NCBI GenBank assembly: GCA_018711275.1
Contig: DVIN01000003.1
Location: 1 to 64,000 of the forward strand
Source: Candidatus Pullilachnospira intestinigallinarum
GTDB taxonomy: Bacteria; Bacillota; Clostridia; Lachnospirales; Lachnospiraceae
Direction of reading: 5' to 3'
DNA length: 64,000 nucleotides
Below the pieces are notes generated by a model. It had not been told where the DNA came from. It made no database searches and worked only from the letters and a program-made list of their open reading frames with translations. The position numbers and the translations under genes are program-made. Shown here one piece after another: positions 32,601 to 41,973 of the stretch. The number at the start of each line of letters is the position of its first letter. The first letter of the stretch is position 1.

Positions 32601-33764
32601 CTATTTGATAATTCGCGCCTTCAACACGCCGTCGATCGCCTCCAGACGCTCCACCAGCTCCTGAGTGGCAGGGGATTCCAGATCGATGAGGGTATAGGCA
32701 TAATCTCCCTTACTTTTGTTTGTCATATCGGAAATATTGATGCCGGCGCTTCCCATGACGCTGGCAAACTGGCTGATCATATTCACCACATTCCGGTGAT
32801 TGATGGCCACCCGGCTTGCCGCGGTGCAGACGCCCATGTCACAGTTGGGATAATTGACAGAATTATGGATATTTCCGTTCTCCAGAAAATCCCGCAGCTC
32901 GCGTACCGCCATCATGGCACAGTTGTCCTCGGATTCCTCCGTGGAAGCTCCCAGATGCGGGGTCACCAGAGTGTTTTTGGCTCCCGCCACCACCGGATTG
33001 GCAAAATCCGTCACATATTTCTTCACCTTTCCGTTCTCCAGTGCCTCCACCAGCGCCGTCTCGTCCACCAGCAAATCCCTGGAGAAATTCAGGAGTACCA
33101 CGCCGTCCTTCATCTTTCCGATGTTTTCCCGGCTGATCATTCCCTTCGTGCTGTCCAGAAGCGGCACATGCAGGGTAATATAATCGCAGTCGCAGAAAAT
33201 CTCGTCCACATTGCTGATATGGCGGATCTCCCGGGAAAGCTTCCAGGCTGAGTCGATGGAAATATACGGATCATAGCCGTAAACCTCCATCCCCAGATAA
33301 ATGGCTGTGTTGGCCACCAGCGCGCCGATGGCGCCCAGGCCGATCACTCCCAGCTTCTTTCCTTTGATCTCACAGCCGGCGAACTGCTTTTTCTGCTTCT
33401 CTGCCAGCTTTCCGATATTTTCATCCACTTTCTGCTGCTCCAGCCATTCGATACCTCCCACGATATCACGGGAAGCCAGCAGCATGCCGGCGATAACCAT
33501 TTCTTTCACGCCGTTGGCGTTGGCTCCCGGTGTGTTGAACACTACTATGCCGTTTTCCGCGCAGCGGTCCAGGGGAATATTGTTCACGCCCGCGCCGGCT
33601 CTGGCTACCGCCTTCAGTTTTCCCGGCAGTTCCATCTCATGCATGGACGCGCTTCGAACCAGAACCGCGTCCGCGTCCTCTATCGTTTCCGTTTTTACAT
33701 AATCCTCCGGCAACTGCTCCAGCCCCATGGAGGAAATGGGATTCAGGCAAGTATACTGATACAT
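32601..33764 (-). CDS. serA: D-3-phosphoglycerate dehydrogenase (short form with ACT domain)
   Basis: First step of serine synthesis: 3-phosphoglycerate to 3-phosphohydroxypyruvate with NAD+. 387 residues from ATG 33764 (MYQYTCLNPIS) behind AAAGGAGAA. NAD-binding GLGAIGALVANTA near residue 150, catalytic region LNFSRDLLVDE and THLGASTEESEDNCA with the active histidine. The last 75 residues read as an ACT regulatory domain (GINISDMTNKSKGDYAYTLIDLE). Overlapping arrangement with serC: only 1 nt separates the serC stop from this ATG. Confidence 0.94.
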   Translation of the reverse strand: MYQYTCLNPISSMGLEQLPEDYVKTETIEDADAVLVRSASMHEMELPGKLKAVARAGAGVNNIPLDRCAENGIVVFNTPGANANGVKEMVIAGMLLASRDIVGGIEWLEQQKVDENIGKLAEKQKKQFAGCEIKGKKLGVIGLGAIGALVANTAIYLGMEVYGYDPYISIDSAWKLSREIRHISNVDEIFCDCDYITLHVPLLDSTKGMISRENIGKMKDGVVLLNFSRDLLVDETALVEALENGKVKKYVTDFANPVVAGAKNTLVTPHLGASTEESEDNCAMMAVRELRDFLENGNIHNSVNYPNCDMGVCTAASRVAINHRNVVNMISQFASVMGSAGINISDMTNKSKGDYAYTLIDLESPATQELVERLEAIDGVLKARIIK

Positions 33765-33765
33765 A

Positions 33766-34848
33766 TCACAGATTCTCCTTTTCAAATTTACTCATAAAGT
33801 CCACCAGCGCCTCTACGCCCTCGATGGGCATGGCATTGTAGATGCTGGCCCTCATGCCGCCAACAGTCCGATGCCCTTTAAGATTTTCCAGTCCGGCAGC
33901 CTTCGCTTCCTTTACAAATTTAGCGTCCAGCTCCGCATTTCCGGTGATAAAAGGCACGTTCATCAGCGAGCGGGAAGCCTTCTCCACCGTTCCCTTAAAG
34001 AGACGGCTTTCGTCCAGATAGTCGTAGAGAATCTTTGCTTTCTTTTCGTTGTGTGCTTTCATGGCTGCCAGTCCGCCCTGTTTTTTCAGCCATTTGAACA
34101 CTTTGCCGCAGATGTAGATACACCAGCAGTTGGGAGTGTTATACATGGAACCGGCATCCGCATGGGTCTTGTACTTCATCATGGTGGGCGTTCCCGGAAG
34201 CACCTCATCCGTGATCAGATCCTCCCGGACAATGGCGATCACCATGCCGGCCGGTCCGATATTTTTCTGCACGCCTCCGTAGAGAACCGCATAACGGCTC
34301 ACATCCACCGGCTCCGACAGGAAGCAGGAAGAAACGTCTGCCACCAGATCCTTGCCCTTGGTGTTGGGAAGTTCCTTAAATTTGGTTCCGTAGATGGTGT
34401 TGTTCTCACAGATATATACATAATCCGCGTCTTCGCTGATGGGAAGATCCGAACAGTCCGGAATGTAGGAAAATGTTCTGTCCTCCGAGGAGGCGATTTT
34501 GTTTGCTTTTCCGTACTTCTGCGCCTCCTGCCATGCCTTCTTCGCCCACTGGCCGGTGACAATATAATCCGCCACCCGGTTTTTCATCAGATTCATGGGA
34601 ATCATGGCAAACTGCAGGGACGCTCCGCCCTGTAAAAACAGTACCTTGTAATTCTCCGGAATGTTCATCAGTTCCCGCAGATCCTTCTCCGCTTCCTGAA
34701 TAATCTCGCCAAACATGGCGGAACGATGGCTCATCTCCATCACGGACATTCCGCAACCCCTGTAATCCAGCATCTCCTCCTGTGCTTCCCTCAGCACCTC
34801 CTCCGGCAAAACGGCCGGACCTGCCGAAAAATTGTATACTCTGCTCAC
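33766..34848 (-). CDS. serC: Phosphoserine aminotransferase
   Basis: Converts 3-phosphohydroxypyruvate and glutamate to phosphoserine. 360 residues, the usual length, from a GTG at 34848 (VSRVYNFSAGPAVLP) that follows GGAGGAGAGG; the track start 11 codons earlier lacks a site. Family marks: NFSAGPAVLP, MEMSHRSAMF, LFLQGGASLQFAMIP, and PLP lysine in YGGVQKNIGPAG. Forms an operon with serA. A promoter is found just after ilvB, and a hairpin lies in the leader. Confidence 0.95.
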   Translation of the reverse strand: MSRVYNFSAGPAVLPEEVLREAQEEMLDYRGCGMSVMEMSHRSAMFGEIIQEAEKDLRELMNIPENYKVLFLQGGASLQFAMIPMNLMKNRVADYIVTGQWAKKAWQEAQKYGKANKIASSEDRTFSYIPDCSDLPISEDADYVYICENNTIYGTKFKELPNTKGKDLVADVSSCFLSEPVDVSRYAVLYGGVQKNIGPAGMVIAIVREDLITDEVLPGTPTMMKYKTHADAGSMYNTPNCWCIYICGKVFKWLKKQGGLAAMKAHNEKKAKILYDYLDESRLFKGTVEKASRSLMNVPFITGNAELDAKFVKEAKAAGLENLKGHRTVGGMRASIYNAMPIEGVEALVDFMSKFEKENL

Positions 34849-34882
34849 GTTACCTCTCCTCCATTTCCCTGCATATTGCATA

Positions 34883-34919
34883 AACTGCCCGAAAGTTCCG
34901 CAGGGCGGTTCGGGCAGTT
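34883..34919 (-). terminator. Hairpin in the serC leader / end of ilvB transcript
   Basis: AACTGCCCGAA pairs with TTCGGGCAGTT (11 bp). After it the minus strand has only TTTATG, so termination is probably partial. It may end the ilvB transcript while also lying inside the serC leader. Confidence 0.5.
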
Positions 34920-34950
34920 CCCACAGTTTTACACTGTTAATATACGAATC

Positions 34951-34979
34951 ACTATACGCTTATGACAAAAATTTGTCAA
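34951..34979 (-). promoter_or_regulatory. Promoter of serC-serA
   Basis: Minus-strand TTGACA and TATAGT separated by 17 nt, starting 4 nt after the ilvB stop codon. Confidence 0.75.
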
Positions 34980-34982
34980 TAT

Positions 34983-36662
34983 TTATTTCTTCTCCAGATC
35001 CTTCTCGTCAAACACATCCTCCAGCGGAGCGCCTGCAGGAACCATGGGGAATACCTTGTCATCACAGTCAATCTGGCAGTCGATCACTACCGTTGTCTGC
35101 AGAGCAATGGCTCTTTCGATGGCCGGACCCACCTCTTCCTTTTTCGTCACACGGATGCCCACGGCTCCCAGGCCCTCCGCAACCTTCACGAAATCCACCT
35201 GGTCATTCAGCACCGTATTGGAATAACGGTGGCCGTAGAACAGCGTCTGCCACTGGCGCACCATTCCCAGTACATGATTATTGATGACAATCTCGATAAC
35301 CGGCAGATGGTTTCTCGCCGCAGTGGCAATCTCGTTCATATTCATCCGGAAACAGCCGTCTCCTCCGATATTCACCACCGTCTTGTCGGGGCGTCCCAGC
35401 TTTGCTCCGATGGCTGCTCCCAGGCCATAGCCCATGGTTCCCAGTCCTCCGGAGGTAATCAGCGTTCTCGGCTCTTTATATTTATAATACTGGGCGGCCC
35501 ACATCTGGTGCTGCCCCACATCCGTCACCACGATGGCGTCCCCGTTGGTCACCCGGTACAGTTCCTCAATCACATAGGGACCGGTGAGGCCGTCGGGATT
35601 ATAGCGGAGCGGATACTGTGCCTTCATCTCTTCGATTTCCGCCACCCACTCATCATGATTCTTGGGATGAATCTTCTTATTCAGCCGTTTCAGGACCTCA
35701 TTGACATCTCCGATGATGCTGCAGTCGGTCCGCACGTTTTTGTTGATCTCCGCCGCGTCCACATCGATATGGATGATTTTTGCGTTTTTGGCAAAAGCCT
35801 TGGCATTTCCGGTCACCCGGTCGGAGAATCTTGCTCCGATGGCAATCAGCAGATCACACTTGGTCACCCCCAGGTTGGAGGTTTTGGTGCCGTGCATTCC
35901 CAGCATGCCGGTGTACAGCTCATCCGTTCCGGAAAACGCGCCTTTGCCCATCAGGGAATCCGTCACCGGCGCATTGAGGGTGTGCGCAAACGTTCTCAGT
36001 TCCTCGGAAGCGCCGGAAATCACCGCGCCGCCTCCCACAAAAATAAACGGCTTTTTCGCCTCGTCGATCAACTGCACCGCCTGTTCAATATCCTCGTCCC
36101 GGATCTCCGATACGCTGGGTCCCACATAAACCGGCTCCTGATACTTATACTCCGCCGTATCGGCGGTCACATCCTTGGTAATATCCACCAGCACAGGACC
36201 CGGACGGTCGCTTTTGGCAATCATAAAGGCCCGGCGGATGGTGTCCGCCAGCTTGTTTACATCCTTTACAATCATGCTGTGCTTTGTGATCGGCATCACG
36301 ATACCCGCGATATCCACCTCCTGGAAACTGTCCTTTCCCAGCAGGCTGGTTCCCACGTTGGCGGTGATGGCCACCACGGGAATGGAATCCATGTATGCCG
36401 TGGCAATACCCGTCACCAGGTTGGTGGCTCCCGGTCCGGACGTTGCCATACAGACGCCCACCTTTCCGGTGGCCCGGGCATAGCCGTCAGCCGCGTGAGC
36501 CGCGCCCTGCTCATGGGATGTCAGAACGTGGTGAATCTCGTCCTGATGCTTATACAATTCATCATAAATATTCAGAATGGTTCCGCCCGGATAACCGAAT
36601 ACGGTATCCACACCCTGTTCTTTCAGACACTCTATTACAATCTCGGATCCTGTAAGCTTCAT
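34983..36662 (-). CDS. ilvB: Acetolactate synthase large (catalytic) subunit
   Basis: 559 residues, biosynthetic type. ThDP enzyme that condenses two pyruvates (or pyruvate and 2-oxobutyrate) on the way to valine, leucine and isoleucine. Catalytic glutamate in TSHEQGAAHAADGYAR, GGGAVISG in the FAD-binding middle domain, and the ThDP/Mg motif GGDGCFRMNMNEIATA. No small regulatory subunit (ilvN) is adjacent. The start follows GAGGAGG, 24 nt after ilvD. Confidence 0.94.
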   Translation of the reverse strand: MKLTGSEIVIECLKEQGVDTVFGYPGGTILNIYDELYKHQDEIHHVLTSHEQGAAHAADGYARATGKVGVCMATSGPGATNLVTGIATAYMDSIPVVAITANVGTSLLGKDSFQEVDIAGIVMPITKHSMIVKDVNKLADTIRRAFMIAKSDRPGPVLVDITKDVTADTAEYKYQEPVYVGPSVSEIRDEDIEQAVQLIDEAKKPFIFVGGGAVISGASEELRTFAHTLNAPVTDSLMGKGAFSGTDELYTGMLGMHGTKTSNLGVTKCDLLIAIGARFSDRVTGNAKAFAKNAKIIHIDVDAAEINKNVRTDCSIIGDVNEVLKRLNKKIHPKNHDEWVAEIEEMKAQYPLRYNPDGLTGPYVIEELYRVTNGDAIVVTDVGQHQMWAAQYYKYKEPRTLITSGGLGTMGYGLGAAIGAKLGRPDKTVVNIGGDGCFRMNMNEIATAARNHLPVIEIVINNHVLGMVRQWQTLFYGHRYSNTVLNDQVDFVKVAEGLGAVGIRVTKKEEVGPAIERAIALQTTVVIDCQIDCDDKVFPMVPAGAPLEDVFDEKDLEKK

Positions 36663-36686
36663 CCTCTTTCCTCCTCTTACCGTTTT

Positions 36687-38357
36687 TTACTGTCTGGGCA
36701 CTTCCAGAACGGCGCCCCTGTTGCCGCTGGTAACCATGGCCGCGTAGCGGGCCAGATATCCGGTGGTTACCCGGGGCTCCCTGGGCTGCCATGCTGCCCG
36801 GCGTTTCTCCATTTCCTCATCGGAAACCTTCAGCGACAGGCTGTGTTCCGGGATATTGATGCTGATGATATCCCCCTCCTGCACCAGAGCGATGGGACCG
36901 CCCACCGCGGCTTCCGGAGAAATATGACCGATGGAGGCGCCTCTGGAAGCGCCGGAGAAACGCCCGTCGGTAATCAGAGCTACAGAGGATCCCAGGCCCA
37001 TGCCGGCAATGGCGGAGGTGGGATTCAGCATTTCTCTCATGCCGGGGCCGCCCTTGGGTCCCTCATAACGGATCACCACCACATCTCCGGCAACGATCTT
37101 TCCGCCCTTGATGGCCGCAATGGCGTCTTCTTCACAGTCGAAAACTCTGGCCGGACCTTCGTGAACCATCATCTCGTCGCAGACCGCGCTCTTTTTCACC
37201 ACGCCGCCGTCGGGCGCCAGGTTTCCGGTCAGCACTGCCAGGCCGCCGGTCTCGCTGTAGGGATGATCGATGGGCCGGATCACTTCCGGATTCCGGTTGA
37301 CACTGTTTTTAATGTTCTCTCCCATGGTTTTTCCGGTGACCGTCATGCAGTCCAGGTTCAGCAGATCCTTTTTGGACAGCTCCTTCATCACCGCGTAAAC
37401 ACCGCCGGCCTCGTTGAGATCCTCCATGTAGGTGGGACCCGCCGGAGCCAGATGGCAGAGGTTGGGCGTTTTCTCACTGATGCCGTTGGCAAATGTGATA
37501 TCAAAGTCAAAGCCGATCTCATGGGCGATGGCCGGCAGATGCAGCATACTGTTGGTGGAACATCCCAGAGCCATATCCACCGTCAAAGCGTTCAGGATGG
37601 CGTCTTTTGTCATGATGTCCCTGGGCCGGATATTCTTCCGGTACATCTCCATCACCTGCATGCCCGCATGCTTTGCCAGTTTGATTCTCTCGGAATATAC
37701 GGCAGGGATGGTGCCGTTTCCGGGAAGGCCCATACCCAGCACTTCTGTCAGACAGTTCATGCTGTTGGCAGTGTACATGCCGGAGCAGGAACCGCAGGTG
37801 GGGCAGACCTTATTTTCGAACTCTTCCACATCCTCAGCAGTCATGGTTCCGGCGGCGTAGGAGCCCACAGCCTCGAACATGGAGGAGAGACTTCTTTTCT
37901 GTCCCTTCACATGGCCGGCAAGCATGGGACCGCCGCTGACAAATACGGTGGGAACATTGATTCTGGCTGCCGCCATCAGAAGTCCCGGCACATTCTTGTC
38001 GCAGTTGGGCACCATCACCAGCGCGTCAAACTGATGGGCCATGGCCATGGCCTCGGTGGAATCCGCAATCAGATCTCTGGTCACCAGAGAATACTTCATT
38101 CCGATATGTCCCATGGCAATTCCGTCACAGACCGCGATGGCCGGGAACACGATGGGCGTTCCGCCCGCCATGGCTACCCCCTGCTTCACGGCATTTACTA
38201 TTTTATCCAGGTTCATATGCCCCGGTACAATCTCATTATAAGAGCTGACAATTCCCACCAGAGGACGTTCCATCTCTTCCTTTGTCATTCCCAGCGCGTT
38301 GAAAAGGGAACGGTGGGGTGCCTGCTGCATACCCGTCTTCACTGCATCACTTCTCAT
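36687..38357 (-). CDS. ilvD: Dihydroxy-acid dehydratase
   Basis: 556 residues from ATG 38357 ([18 protein letters not shown]) behind AAAGGAAG. Fe-S dehydratase of branched-chain amino-acid synthesis, converting 2,3-dihydroxy acids to 2-oxo acids. Cysteine ligands occur in [27 protein letters not shown], and the late motif [22 protein letters not shown] is diagnostic. Lies between leuB and ilvB in one operon. Two copies of an interspersed repeat fill the gap to leuB. Confidence 0.96.
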   Translation of the reverse strand: MRSDAVKTGMQQAPHRSLFNALGMTKEEMERPLVGIVSSYNEIVPGHMNLDKIVNAVKQGVAMAGGTPIVFPAIAVCDGIAMGHIGMKYSLVTRDLIADSTEAMAMAHQFDALVMVPNCDKNVPGLLMAAARINVPTVFVSGGPMLAGHVKGQKRSLSSMFEAVGSYAAGTMTAEDVEEFENKVCPTCGSCSGMYTANSMNCLTEVLGMGLPGNGTIPAVYSERIKLAKHAGMQVMEMYRKNIRPRDIMTKDAILNALTVDMALGCSTNSMLHLPAIAHEIGFDFDITFANGISEKTPNLCHLAPAGPTYMEDLNEAGGVYAVMKELSKKDLLNLDCMTVTGKTMGENIKNSVNRNPEVIRPIDHPYSETGGLAVLTGNLAPDGGVVKKSAVCDEMMVHEGPARVFDCEEDAIAAIKGGKIVAGDVVVIRYEGPKGGPGMREMLNPTSAIAGMGLGSSVALITDGRFSGASRGASIGHISPEAAVGGPIALVQEGDIISINIPEHSLSLKVSDEEMEKRRAAWQPREPRVTTGYLARYAAMVTSGNRGAVLEVPRQ

Positions 38358-38382
38358 CTTCCATCTTCCTTTCCTTATTTTG

Positions 38383-38461
38383 GGCCGAATGGCCATAAAG
38401 GTATCCCCGCAGGGGGTTTCCTTGATATTGGCCGGATGGCCATAGAGGTATCCCCGCAGGG
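38383..38461. repeat. Two tandem copies of a GGCCG-TATCCCCGCAGGG repeat
   Basis: Copies at 38383-38416 and 38430-38461 (47-nt period) share GGCCGRATGGCCATARAGG followed by TATCCCCGCAGGG. Each contains the palindromic cores GGCC-N4-GGCC and CCCCGCAGGGG. Located between ilvD and leuB. Confidence 0.75.
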
Positions 38462-38470
38462 ACCCCCCTT

Positions 38471-39556
38471 TTATTGAATTCTCTCCGCGATCAGATCTCC
38501 CATCTGCTCGGTTCCCACCTGGGTGCAGCCCCCGGACATAATATCCACGGTGCGGTATCCGTCTTTCAGCACCCGGCGTACCGCCTCTTCCACTGCATCC
38601 GCCTCCTTGTCCAGATCCAGGGAATACCGCAGCAGCATGGCCGCGGACAGAATGGTAGCGATGGGATTGGCGATACCTTTCCCGGCGATATCCGGCGCAG
38701 AGCCGTGGCTGGGCTCATACAGACCGAACTTTGTCTCATTGAGGCTCGCGGAGGAAAGCATGCCGATGGAGCCGGTCACCATACTGGCTTCATCCGAAAG
38801 GATATCTCCAAACATGTTTTCCGTCAGAATCACGTCGAACTGTCCCGGGTTGTGCACCAGCTGCATGGCACAGTTGTCCACCAGCATATGCTCCAGGGTC
38901 ACCTGAGGATAGTCCTTCGCCACATCCTCCACCACTTTTCTCCAGAGCCGGGAGGAATCCAGCACGTTGGCCTTGTCCACGCTGGTGACTTTCTTTCTTC
39001 TCTTCATGGCGATGTCAAAAGCCTTGATCGCGATTCTCCGGATCTCCTGCTCGTTGTAGGTCAGGGTGTCCACAGCGGTCATCACCCCGTCCTTCTCAGC
39101 CGTCTCCCGCTTTCCGAAGTACAGACCGCCGGTCAGCTCCCGGACGATAATCATGTCAAAACCGTCGCCGATCCGCTCCTCTTTCAGAGGGCAGGCGGCC
39201 TTCAATTCTTCATACAGATAAGCGGGCCGCAGGTTCGCGAACAGATTCAGCGCCTTCCGGATCCCCAGAAGACCTGCCTCCGGCCGTTTGGAAGGCTCCA
39301 GCCGATACCAGGGGGATGTCTTTGCGTCTCCGCCGATGGAGCCCATCAGCACCGCATCAGAAGCCTTCGCGTCCGCGATGGTCTCGTCGGTCAGCGGCAC
39401 CCCGTGCCGGTCAATGGAGGCTCCTCCAAGCAGCAGCTCCTTATATGTAAAGGAATGCCCGTAAACCTGACATACCTTATCCAGAATCTTCTTTGCCTCG
39501 CGGACAATCTCCGGGCCAATGCCATCGCCCGGAATCAGCGCAATCTTGTAATCCAT
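38471..39556 (-). CDS. leuB: 3-isopropylmalate dehydrogenase
   Basis: Oxidatively decarboxylates 3-isopropylmalate in leucine synthesis. 361 residues. [47 protein letters not shown] and the metal/NAD motif [13 protein letters not shown] with [17 protein letters not shown] are all typical of LeuB. The start follows AAAGGACG. First gene of a leuB-ilvD-ilvB operon. leuA and leuCD are not in the window. The promoter lies about 150 nt upstream. Confidence 0.96.
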   Translation of the reverse strand: MDYKIALIPGDGIGPEIVREAKKILDKVCQVYGHSFTYKELLLGGASIDRHGVPLTDETIADAKASDAVLMGSIGGDAKTSPWYRLEPSKRPEAGLLGIRKALNLFANLRPAYLYEELKAACPLKEERIGDGFDMIIVRELTGGLYFGKRETAEKDGVMTAVDTLTYNEQEIRRIAIKAFDIAMKRRKKVTSVDKANVLDSSRLWRKVVEDVAKDYPQVTLEHMLVDNCAMQLVHNPGQFDVILTENMFGDILSDEASMVTGSIGMLSSASLNETKFGLYEPSHGSAPDIAGKGIANPIATILSAAMLLRYSLDLDKEADAVEEAVRRVLKDGYRTVDIMSGGCTQVGTEQMGDLIAERIQ

Positions 39557-39626
39557 ACCACTTACGTCCTTTCTGAAATGTATTTCGGCCGGACGGACAC
39601 TGAAAATCTCTCAGAGCCTTCCTGTC

Positions 39627-39658
39627 GGCCGAACAGCCATAAAGAGATCCCCACAGGG
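39627..39658. repeat. Third copy of the GGCCG repeat, in the leuB leader
   Basis: GGCCGAACAGCCATAAAGAG followed by ATCCCCACAGGGA matches the pair at 38383-38461 with a few changes. It lies in the leader between the promoter and leuB start. Confidence 0.6.
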
Positions 39659-39703
39659 AGAATTTGGGTCTTTATCTCTTTAATATATCGCAGTATACTC
39701 TAT

Positions 39704-39732
39704 ACTATAATCCATTTTCCCCTTGTTTTCAA
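39704..39732 (-). promoter_or_regulatory. Promoter of the leuB-ilvD-ilvB operon
   Basis: Minus-strand TTGAAA and TATAGT separated by 17 nt. The leader of about 140 nt has no leucine-rich leader peptide that I can find. Confidence 0.7.
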
Positions 39733-39736
39733 GAGT

Positions 39737-39761
39737 GAAAAACCCGGAGGTCCAGCCTCCG
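39737..39761 (-). terminator. Terminator after sdaAA
   Basis: CGGAGG/CCTCCG with a 5-nt loop, followed on the minus strand by GGGTTTTTC. Confidence 0.7.
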
Positions 39762-39808
39762 CAGACAGCCAAATCCCGAATTTCATCCGTCCCTGCGCGA
39801 TTCGATCC

Positions 39809-40681
39809 TTATTGAAATATTCCACACTGTCTGGCGCAGCCGGTGGGTGTGGCGGCGCAACCGCCCAGGGCAGTCTCCCTCAGTTCAAAAGGAATCCGTT
39901 TTCCCACCCGGTACATGGCCTCTGCCATCTCGTCAAAGGGAATCAGCTGGGTAACACCGCTTAAGGCAATCTCCGCACAGGTGAGGGCATTGGCCACCCC
40001 GATGGCGTTTCTGCTCTGACAGGGGGATTCCACCAGACCGGCGATGGGATCGCACACCAGCCCCATAAGATTTGCAAGAGCAGTGGAAGCGGCATCCAGG
40101 CACTGGGCCGGCGTTCCTCCCATCAGTTCCACCGCCGCGGAGGCCGCCATGGCCGCAGCGGATCCCACCTCTGCCTGACAGCCGGCTTCGGCTCCGGCCA
40201 CGGATGCGTTCCGCATCAGCAGATACCCCACCGCGCCGGCATTGTAAAGGCCGGAAAGCATTTCTTCATCCGTCAGCTGATAAACCTCCTGCAGTGCCAG
40301 CAAAAGTCCGGGCACCACTCCGGATGATCCGGCGGTGGGCGCCGCCACGATCACTCCCATGGAAGCATTCAGTTCCAGAACAGCCATGGAATGGACGATG
40401 GCCCGGGAAAGCACCTCCCCGCAGATGGCCTTTCCTTCCCTGCGGTGTCTGCGGATTTTTTCGGCCTCCCCGCCGATGAGTCCTCCAATGGAACGGACCG
40501 GTTTTTCCAGAGATTCATGCACGGAATTTTTCATGATATCCAGGGCCTTCTTCATCCTGGCATCCACCTGATCTCCTGTCATTTCCTTCAGAAATTCTTC
40601 TCTTTTTTTCATCACTGCCGAAATGGGAAGCTGTTCCTTCCCGCACAGAGCCAGCAGTTCTTTTCCGTTCTTAAAGTCCAT
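39809..40681 (-). CDS. sdaAA: L-serine dehydratase (ammonia-lyase), alpha subunit
   Basis: 290 residues. With SdaAB it converts serine to pyruvate and ammonia using a [4Fe-4S] cluster. Seen: GVIVAAPTAGSSGVVPG, the cysteine-bearing EAGCQAEVGSAAAMAAS, DPIAGLVESPCQSRNAIG, and a C-terminal cysteine set (GGCAATPTGCARQCG), all expected for the cluster-binding subunit. It overlaps sdaAB by 11 nt, so the two are translated together. Confidence 0.95.
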   Translation of the reverse strand: MDFKNGKELLALCGKEQLPISAVMKKREEFLKEMTGDQVDARMKKALDIMKNSVHESLEKPVRSIGGLIGGEAEKIRRHRREGKAICGEVLSRAIVHSMAVLELNASMGVIVAAPTAGSSGVVPGLLLALQEVYQLTDEEMLSGLYNAGAVGYLLMRNASVAGAEAGCQAEVGSAAAMAASAAVELMGGTPAQCLDAASTALANLMGLVCDPIAGLVESPCQSRNAIGVANALTCAEIALSGVTQLIPFDEMAEAMYRVGKRIPFELRETALGGCAATPTGCARQCGIFQ

Positions 40682-41360
40682 TTGACACCTCCTGTACCTG
40701 TATCAGCATCAGATCCTCCACATTGGGATTCACCCGGATCCACCGCACCGCATCTTCCGGAATCGGCTCGTCGGACTCCACAATCGTGTAGGCCCGGGCG
40801 CCTTTTTCCTCCCGGAACAGGCGCATAAACGCAATGTTGGCGTTGGCTTCGCTGAGGCAGCGGGTGATATGGGCCACCACTCCCGGTTTATCCTTTTGAA
40901 TGACCACCAACGTGCTGTACTCGCCGGTAAATTCCACATCCACACCGTTAAGACGAACGATCCGGATCTTTCCGCCGCCCAGAGATTCCCCCCGCACAGT
41001 CATCCGGCTGCCGTCGGCGCTCTCCATCTCAATATCCACCGTGTTGGGATGCACCTCCGTCTCCGTGGTATTTTTCACAAATTCATACTGAAGCCCCCGT
41101 TCATCGGCAATGGCAAAGGAATCACGGATCCGCAGATCATCTGTGGCAAATCCCATGATGCCGCCCAGAAGCGCCCGGTCCGTCCCGTGCCCCCGATAGG
41201 TTTTGGCAAAGGAGCCATACAAAGTAAATGTCACCCGGCTGACCTCCTTCGCAAACAGTTTTCTGGCCAGACCGGATACACTGGCCGCTCCCGCGGTGTG
41301 GGAGCTGGAAGGTCCCACCATATTGGGCCCGATTACATCGAATACACTGATCAATGACAT
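40671..41360 (-). CDS. sdaAB: L-serine dehydratase (ammonia-lyase), beta subunit
   Basis: 229 residues from ATG 41360 (MSLISVFDVIGPNM) behind GCAGGAGGG; the track start lies 60 codons upstream inside the yajC terminator. GPSSSHTAGAAS and YGSFAKTYRGHGTDRALLGG are typical of the beta subunit. The last 75 residues are an ACT domain (LVVIQKDKPGVVAHITRCL). No clear promoter in the 70 nt after the yajC terminator. Confidence 0.95.
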   Translation of the reverse strand: MSLISVFDVIGPNMVGPSSSHTAGAASVSGLARKLFAKEVSRVTFTLYGSFAKTYRGHGTDRALLGGIMGFATDDLRIRDSFAIADERGLQYEFVKNTTETEVHPNTVDIEMESADGSRMTVRGESLGGGKIRIVRLNGVDVEFTGEYSTLVVIQKDKPGVVAHITRCLSEANANIAFMRLFREEKGARAYTIVESDEPIPEDAVRWIRVNPNVEDLMLIQVQEVSNGL

Positions 41361-41428
41361 GAACGTATTCCCTCCTGCATGAAATTCAACAGGCCGGATT
41401 TCCTGTAAACCGCCTGCTGTCGTGAATG

Positions 41429-41490
41429 AAAAAACGCGCCGGATGGGGAAAACGGGTATTACTCGATACCCTGGCCCCCAATCCGGCACG
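41429..41490 (-). terminator. Terminator after yajC
   Basis: Two nested stems: CGCGCCGGAT with ATCCGGCACG (one G-T pair) and GGGTAT with ATACCC. Six T residues follow on the minus strand. Confidence 0.75.
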
Positions 41491-41502
41491 CTTCCTTTTA
41501 AA

Positions 41503-41820
41503 TTACGCGTTAGCCTCGGACGCTTTTTCCACCTCGGCAATCGCAGATTTTCTCATGGGAATTCTGCAGTTTTTGTTGTTGCCGAACTCCACAATCACAT
41601 CTTCATCGGTGATATCAATCACAACGCCGTAGAAACCGCTGGTGGTCACAACCGCGTCTCCCACCGCCATATCTGCCAGCATCGCTGTCACACGCTTCTG
41701 CTCTTTCTTCTGCGGACGGATCATCAGAAACCACATCAGACCGAAAAGCAGTACGATCCAGACGATCATACCGATCATTCCCGCTGCTCCGCCGCTGCTT
41801 GCTGTTGCCACAACTGCCAT
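41503..41820 (-). CDS. yajC: Preprotein translocase accessory subunit YajC
   Basis: 105 residues from ATG 41820 (MAVVATASSGG) behind AGGAGGA. One N-terminal membrane helix (MIGMIVWIVLLFGLMWFLMI) is followed by RPQKKEQKR and the conserved VGDAVVTTSGFYGVV strand region. YajC associates with SecDF-YajC at the Sec translocon. tgt lies upstream on the same strand, the common yajC-tgt pairing. Confidence 0.93.
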   Translation of the reverse strand: MAVVATASSGGAAGMIGMIVWIVLLFGLMWFLMIRPQKKEQKRVTAMLADMAVGDAVVTTSGFYGVVIDITDEDVIVEFGNNKNCRIPMRKSAIAEVEKASEANA

Positions 41821-41895
41821 GTTATCTTCCTCCTGCAATTCAATTCGTTCCCGCTGGAACCTCCGTGCTGCTGTCCGCAGCAACACACTAGTACA

Positions 41896-41924
41896 ATGAT
41901 ACACAAAAACCTGACACACATCAA
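41896..41924 (-). promoter_or_regulatory. Promoter of yajC
   Basis: Minus-strand TTGATG and TATCAT separated by 17 nt, between tgt and yajC. Confidence 0.55.
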
Positions 41925-41973
41925 GTTCTTTTTGCCTTTTTTATAAATTCTTTATGGACCTGTTTTCCTGCCG

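Noticed and set aside
34883-34979. serC leader hairpin as a true attenuator like those in the polyamine island
   Set aside because: The hairpin lacks a T-run and can be explained as the end of the ilvB transcript, so it is listed only as a weak terminator.
34962-38477. 1,171-codon plus-strand ORF opposite ilvB/ilvD
   Set aside because: It is an antisense shadow: no ribosome binding site, His/Gly/Arg-rich composition, and the other strand encodes well-known enzymes with their motifs.
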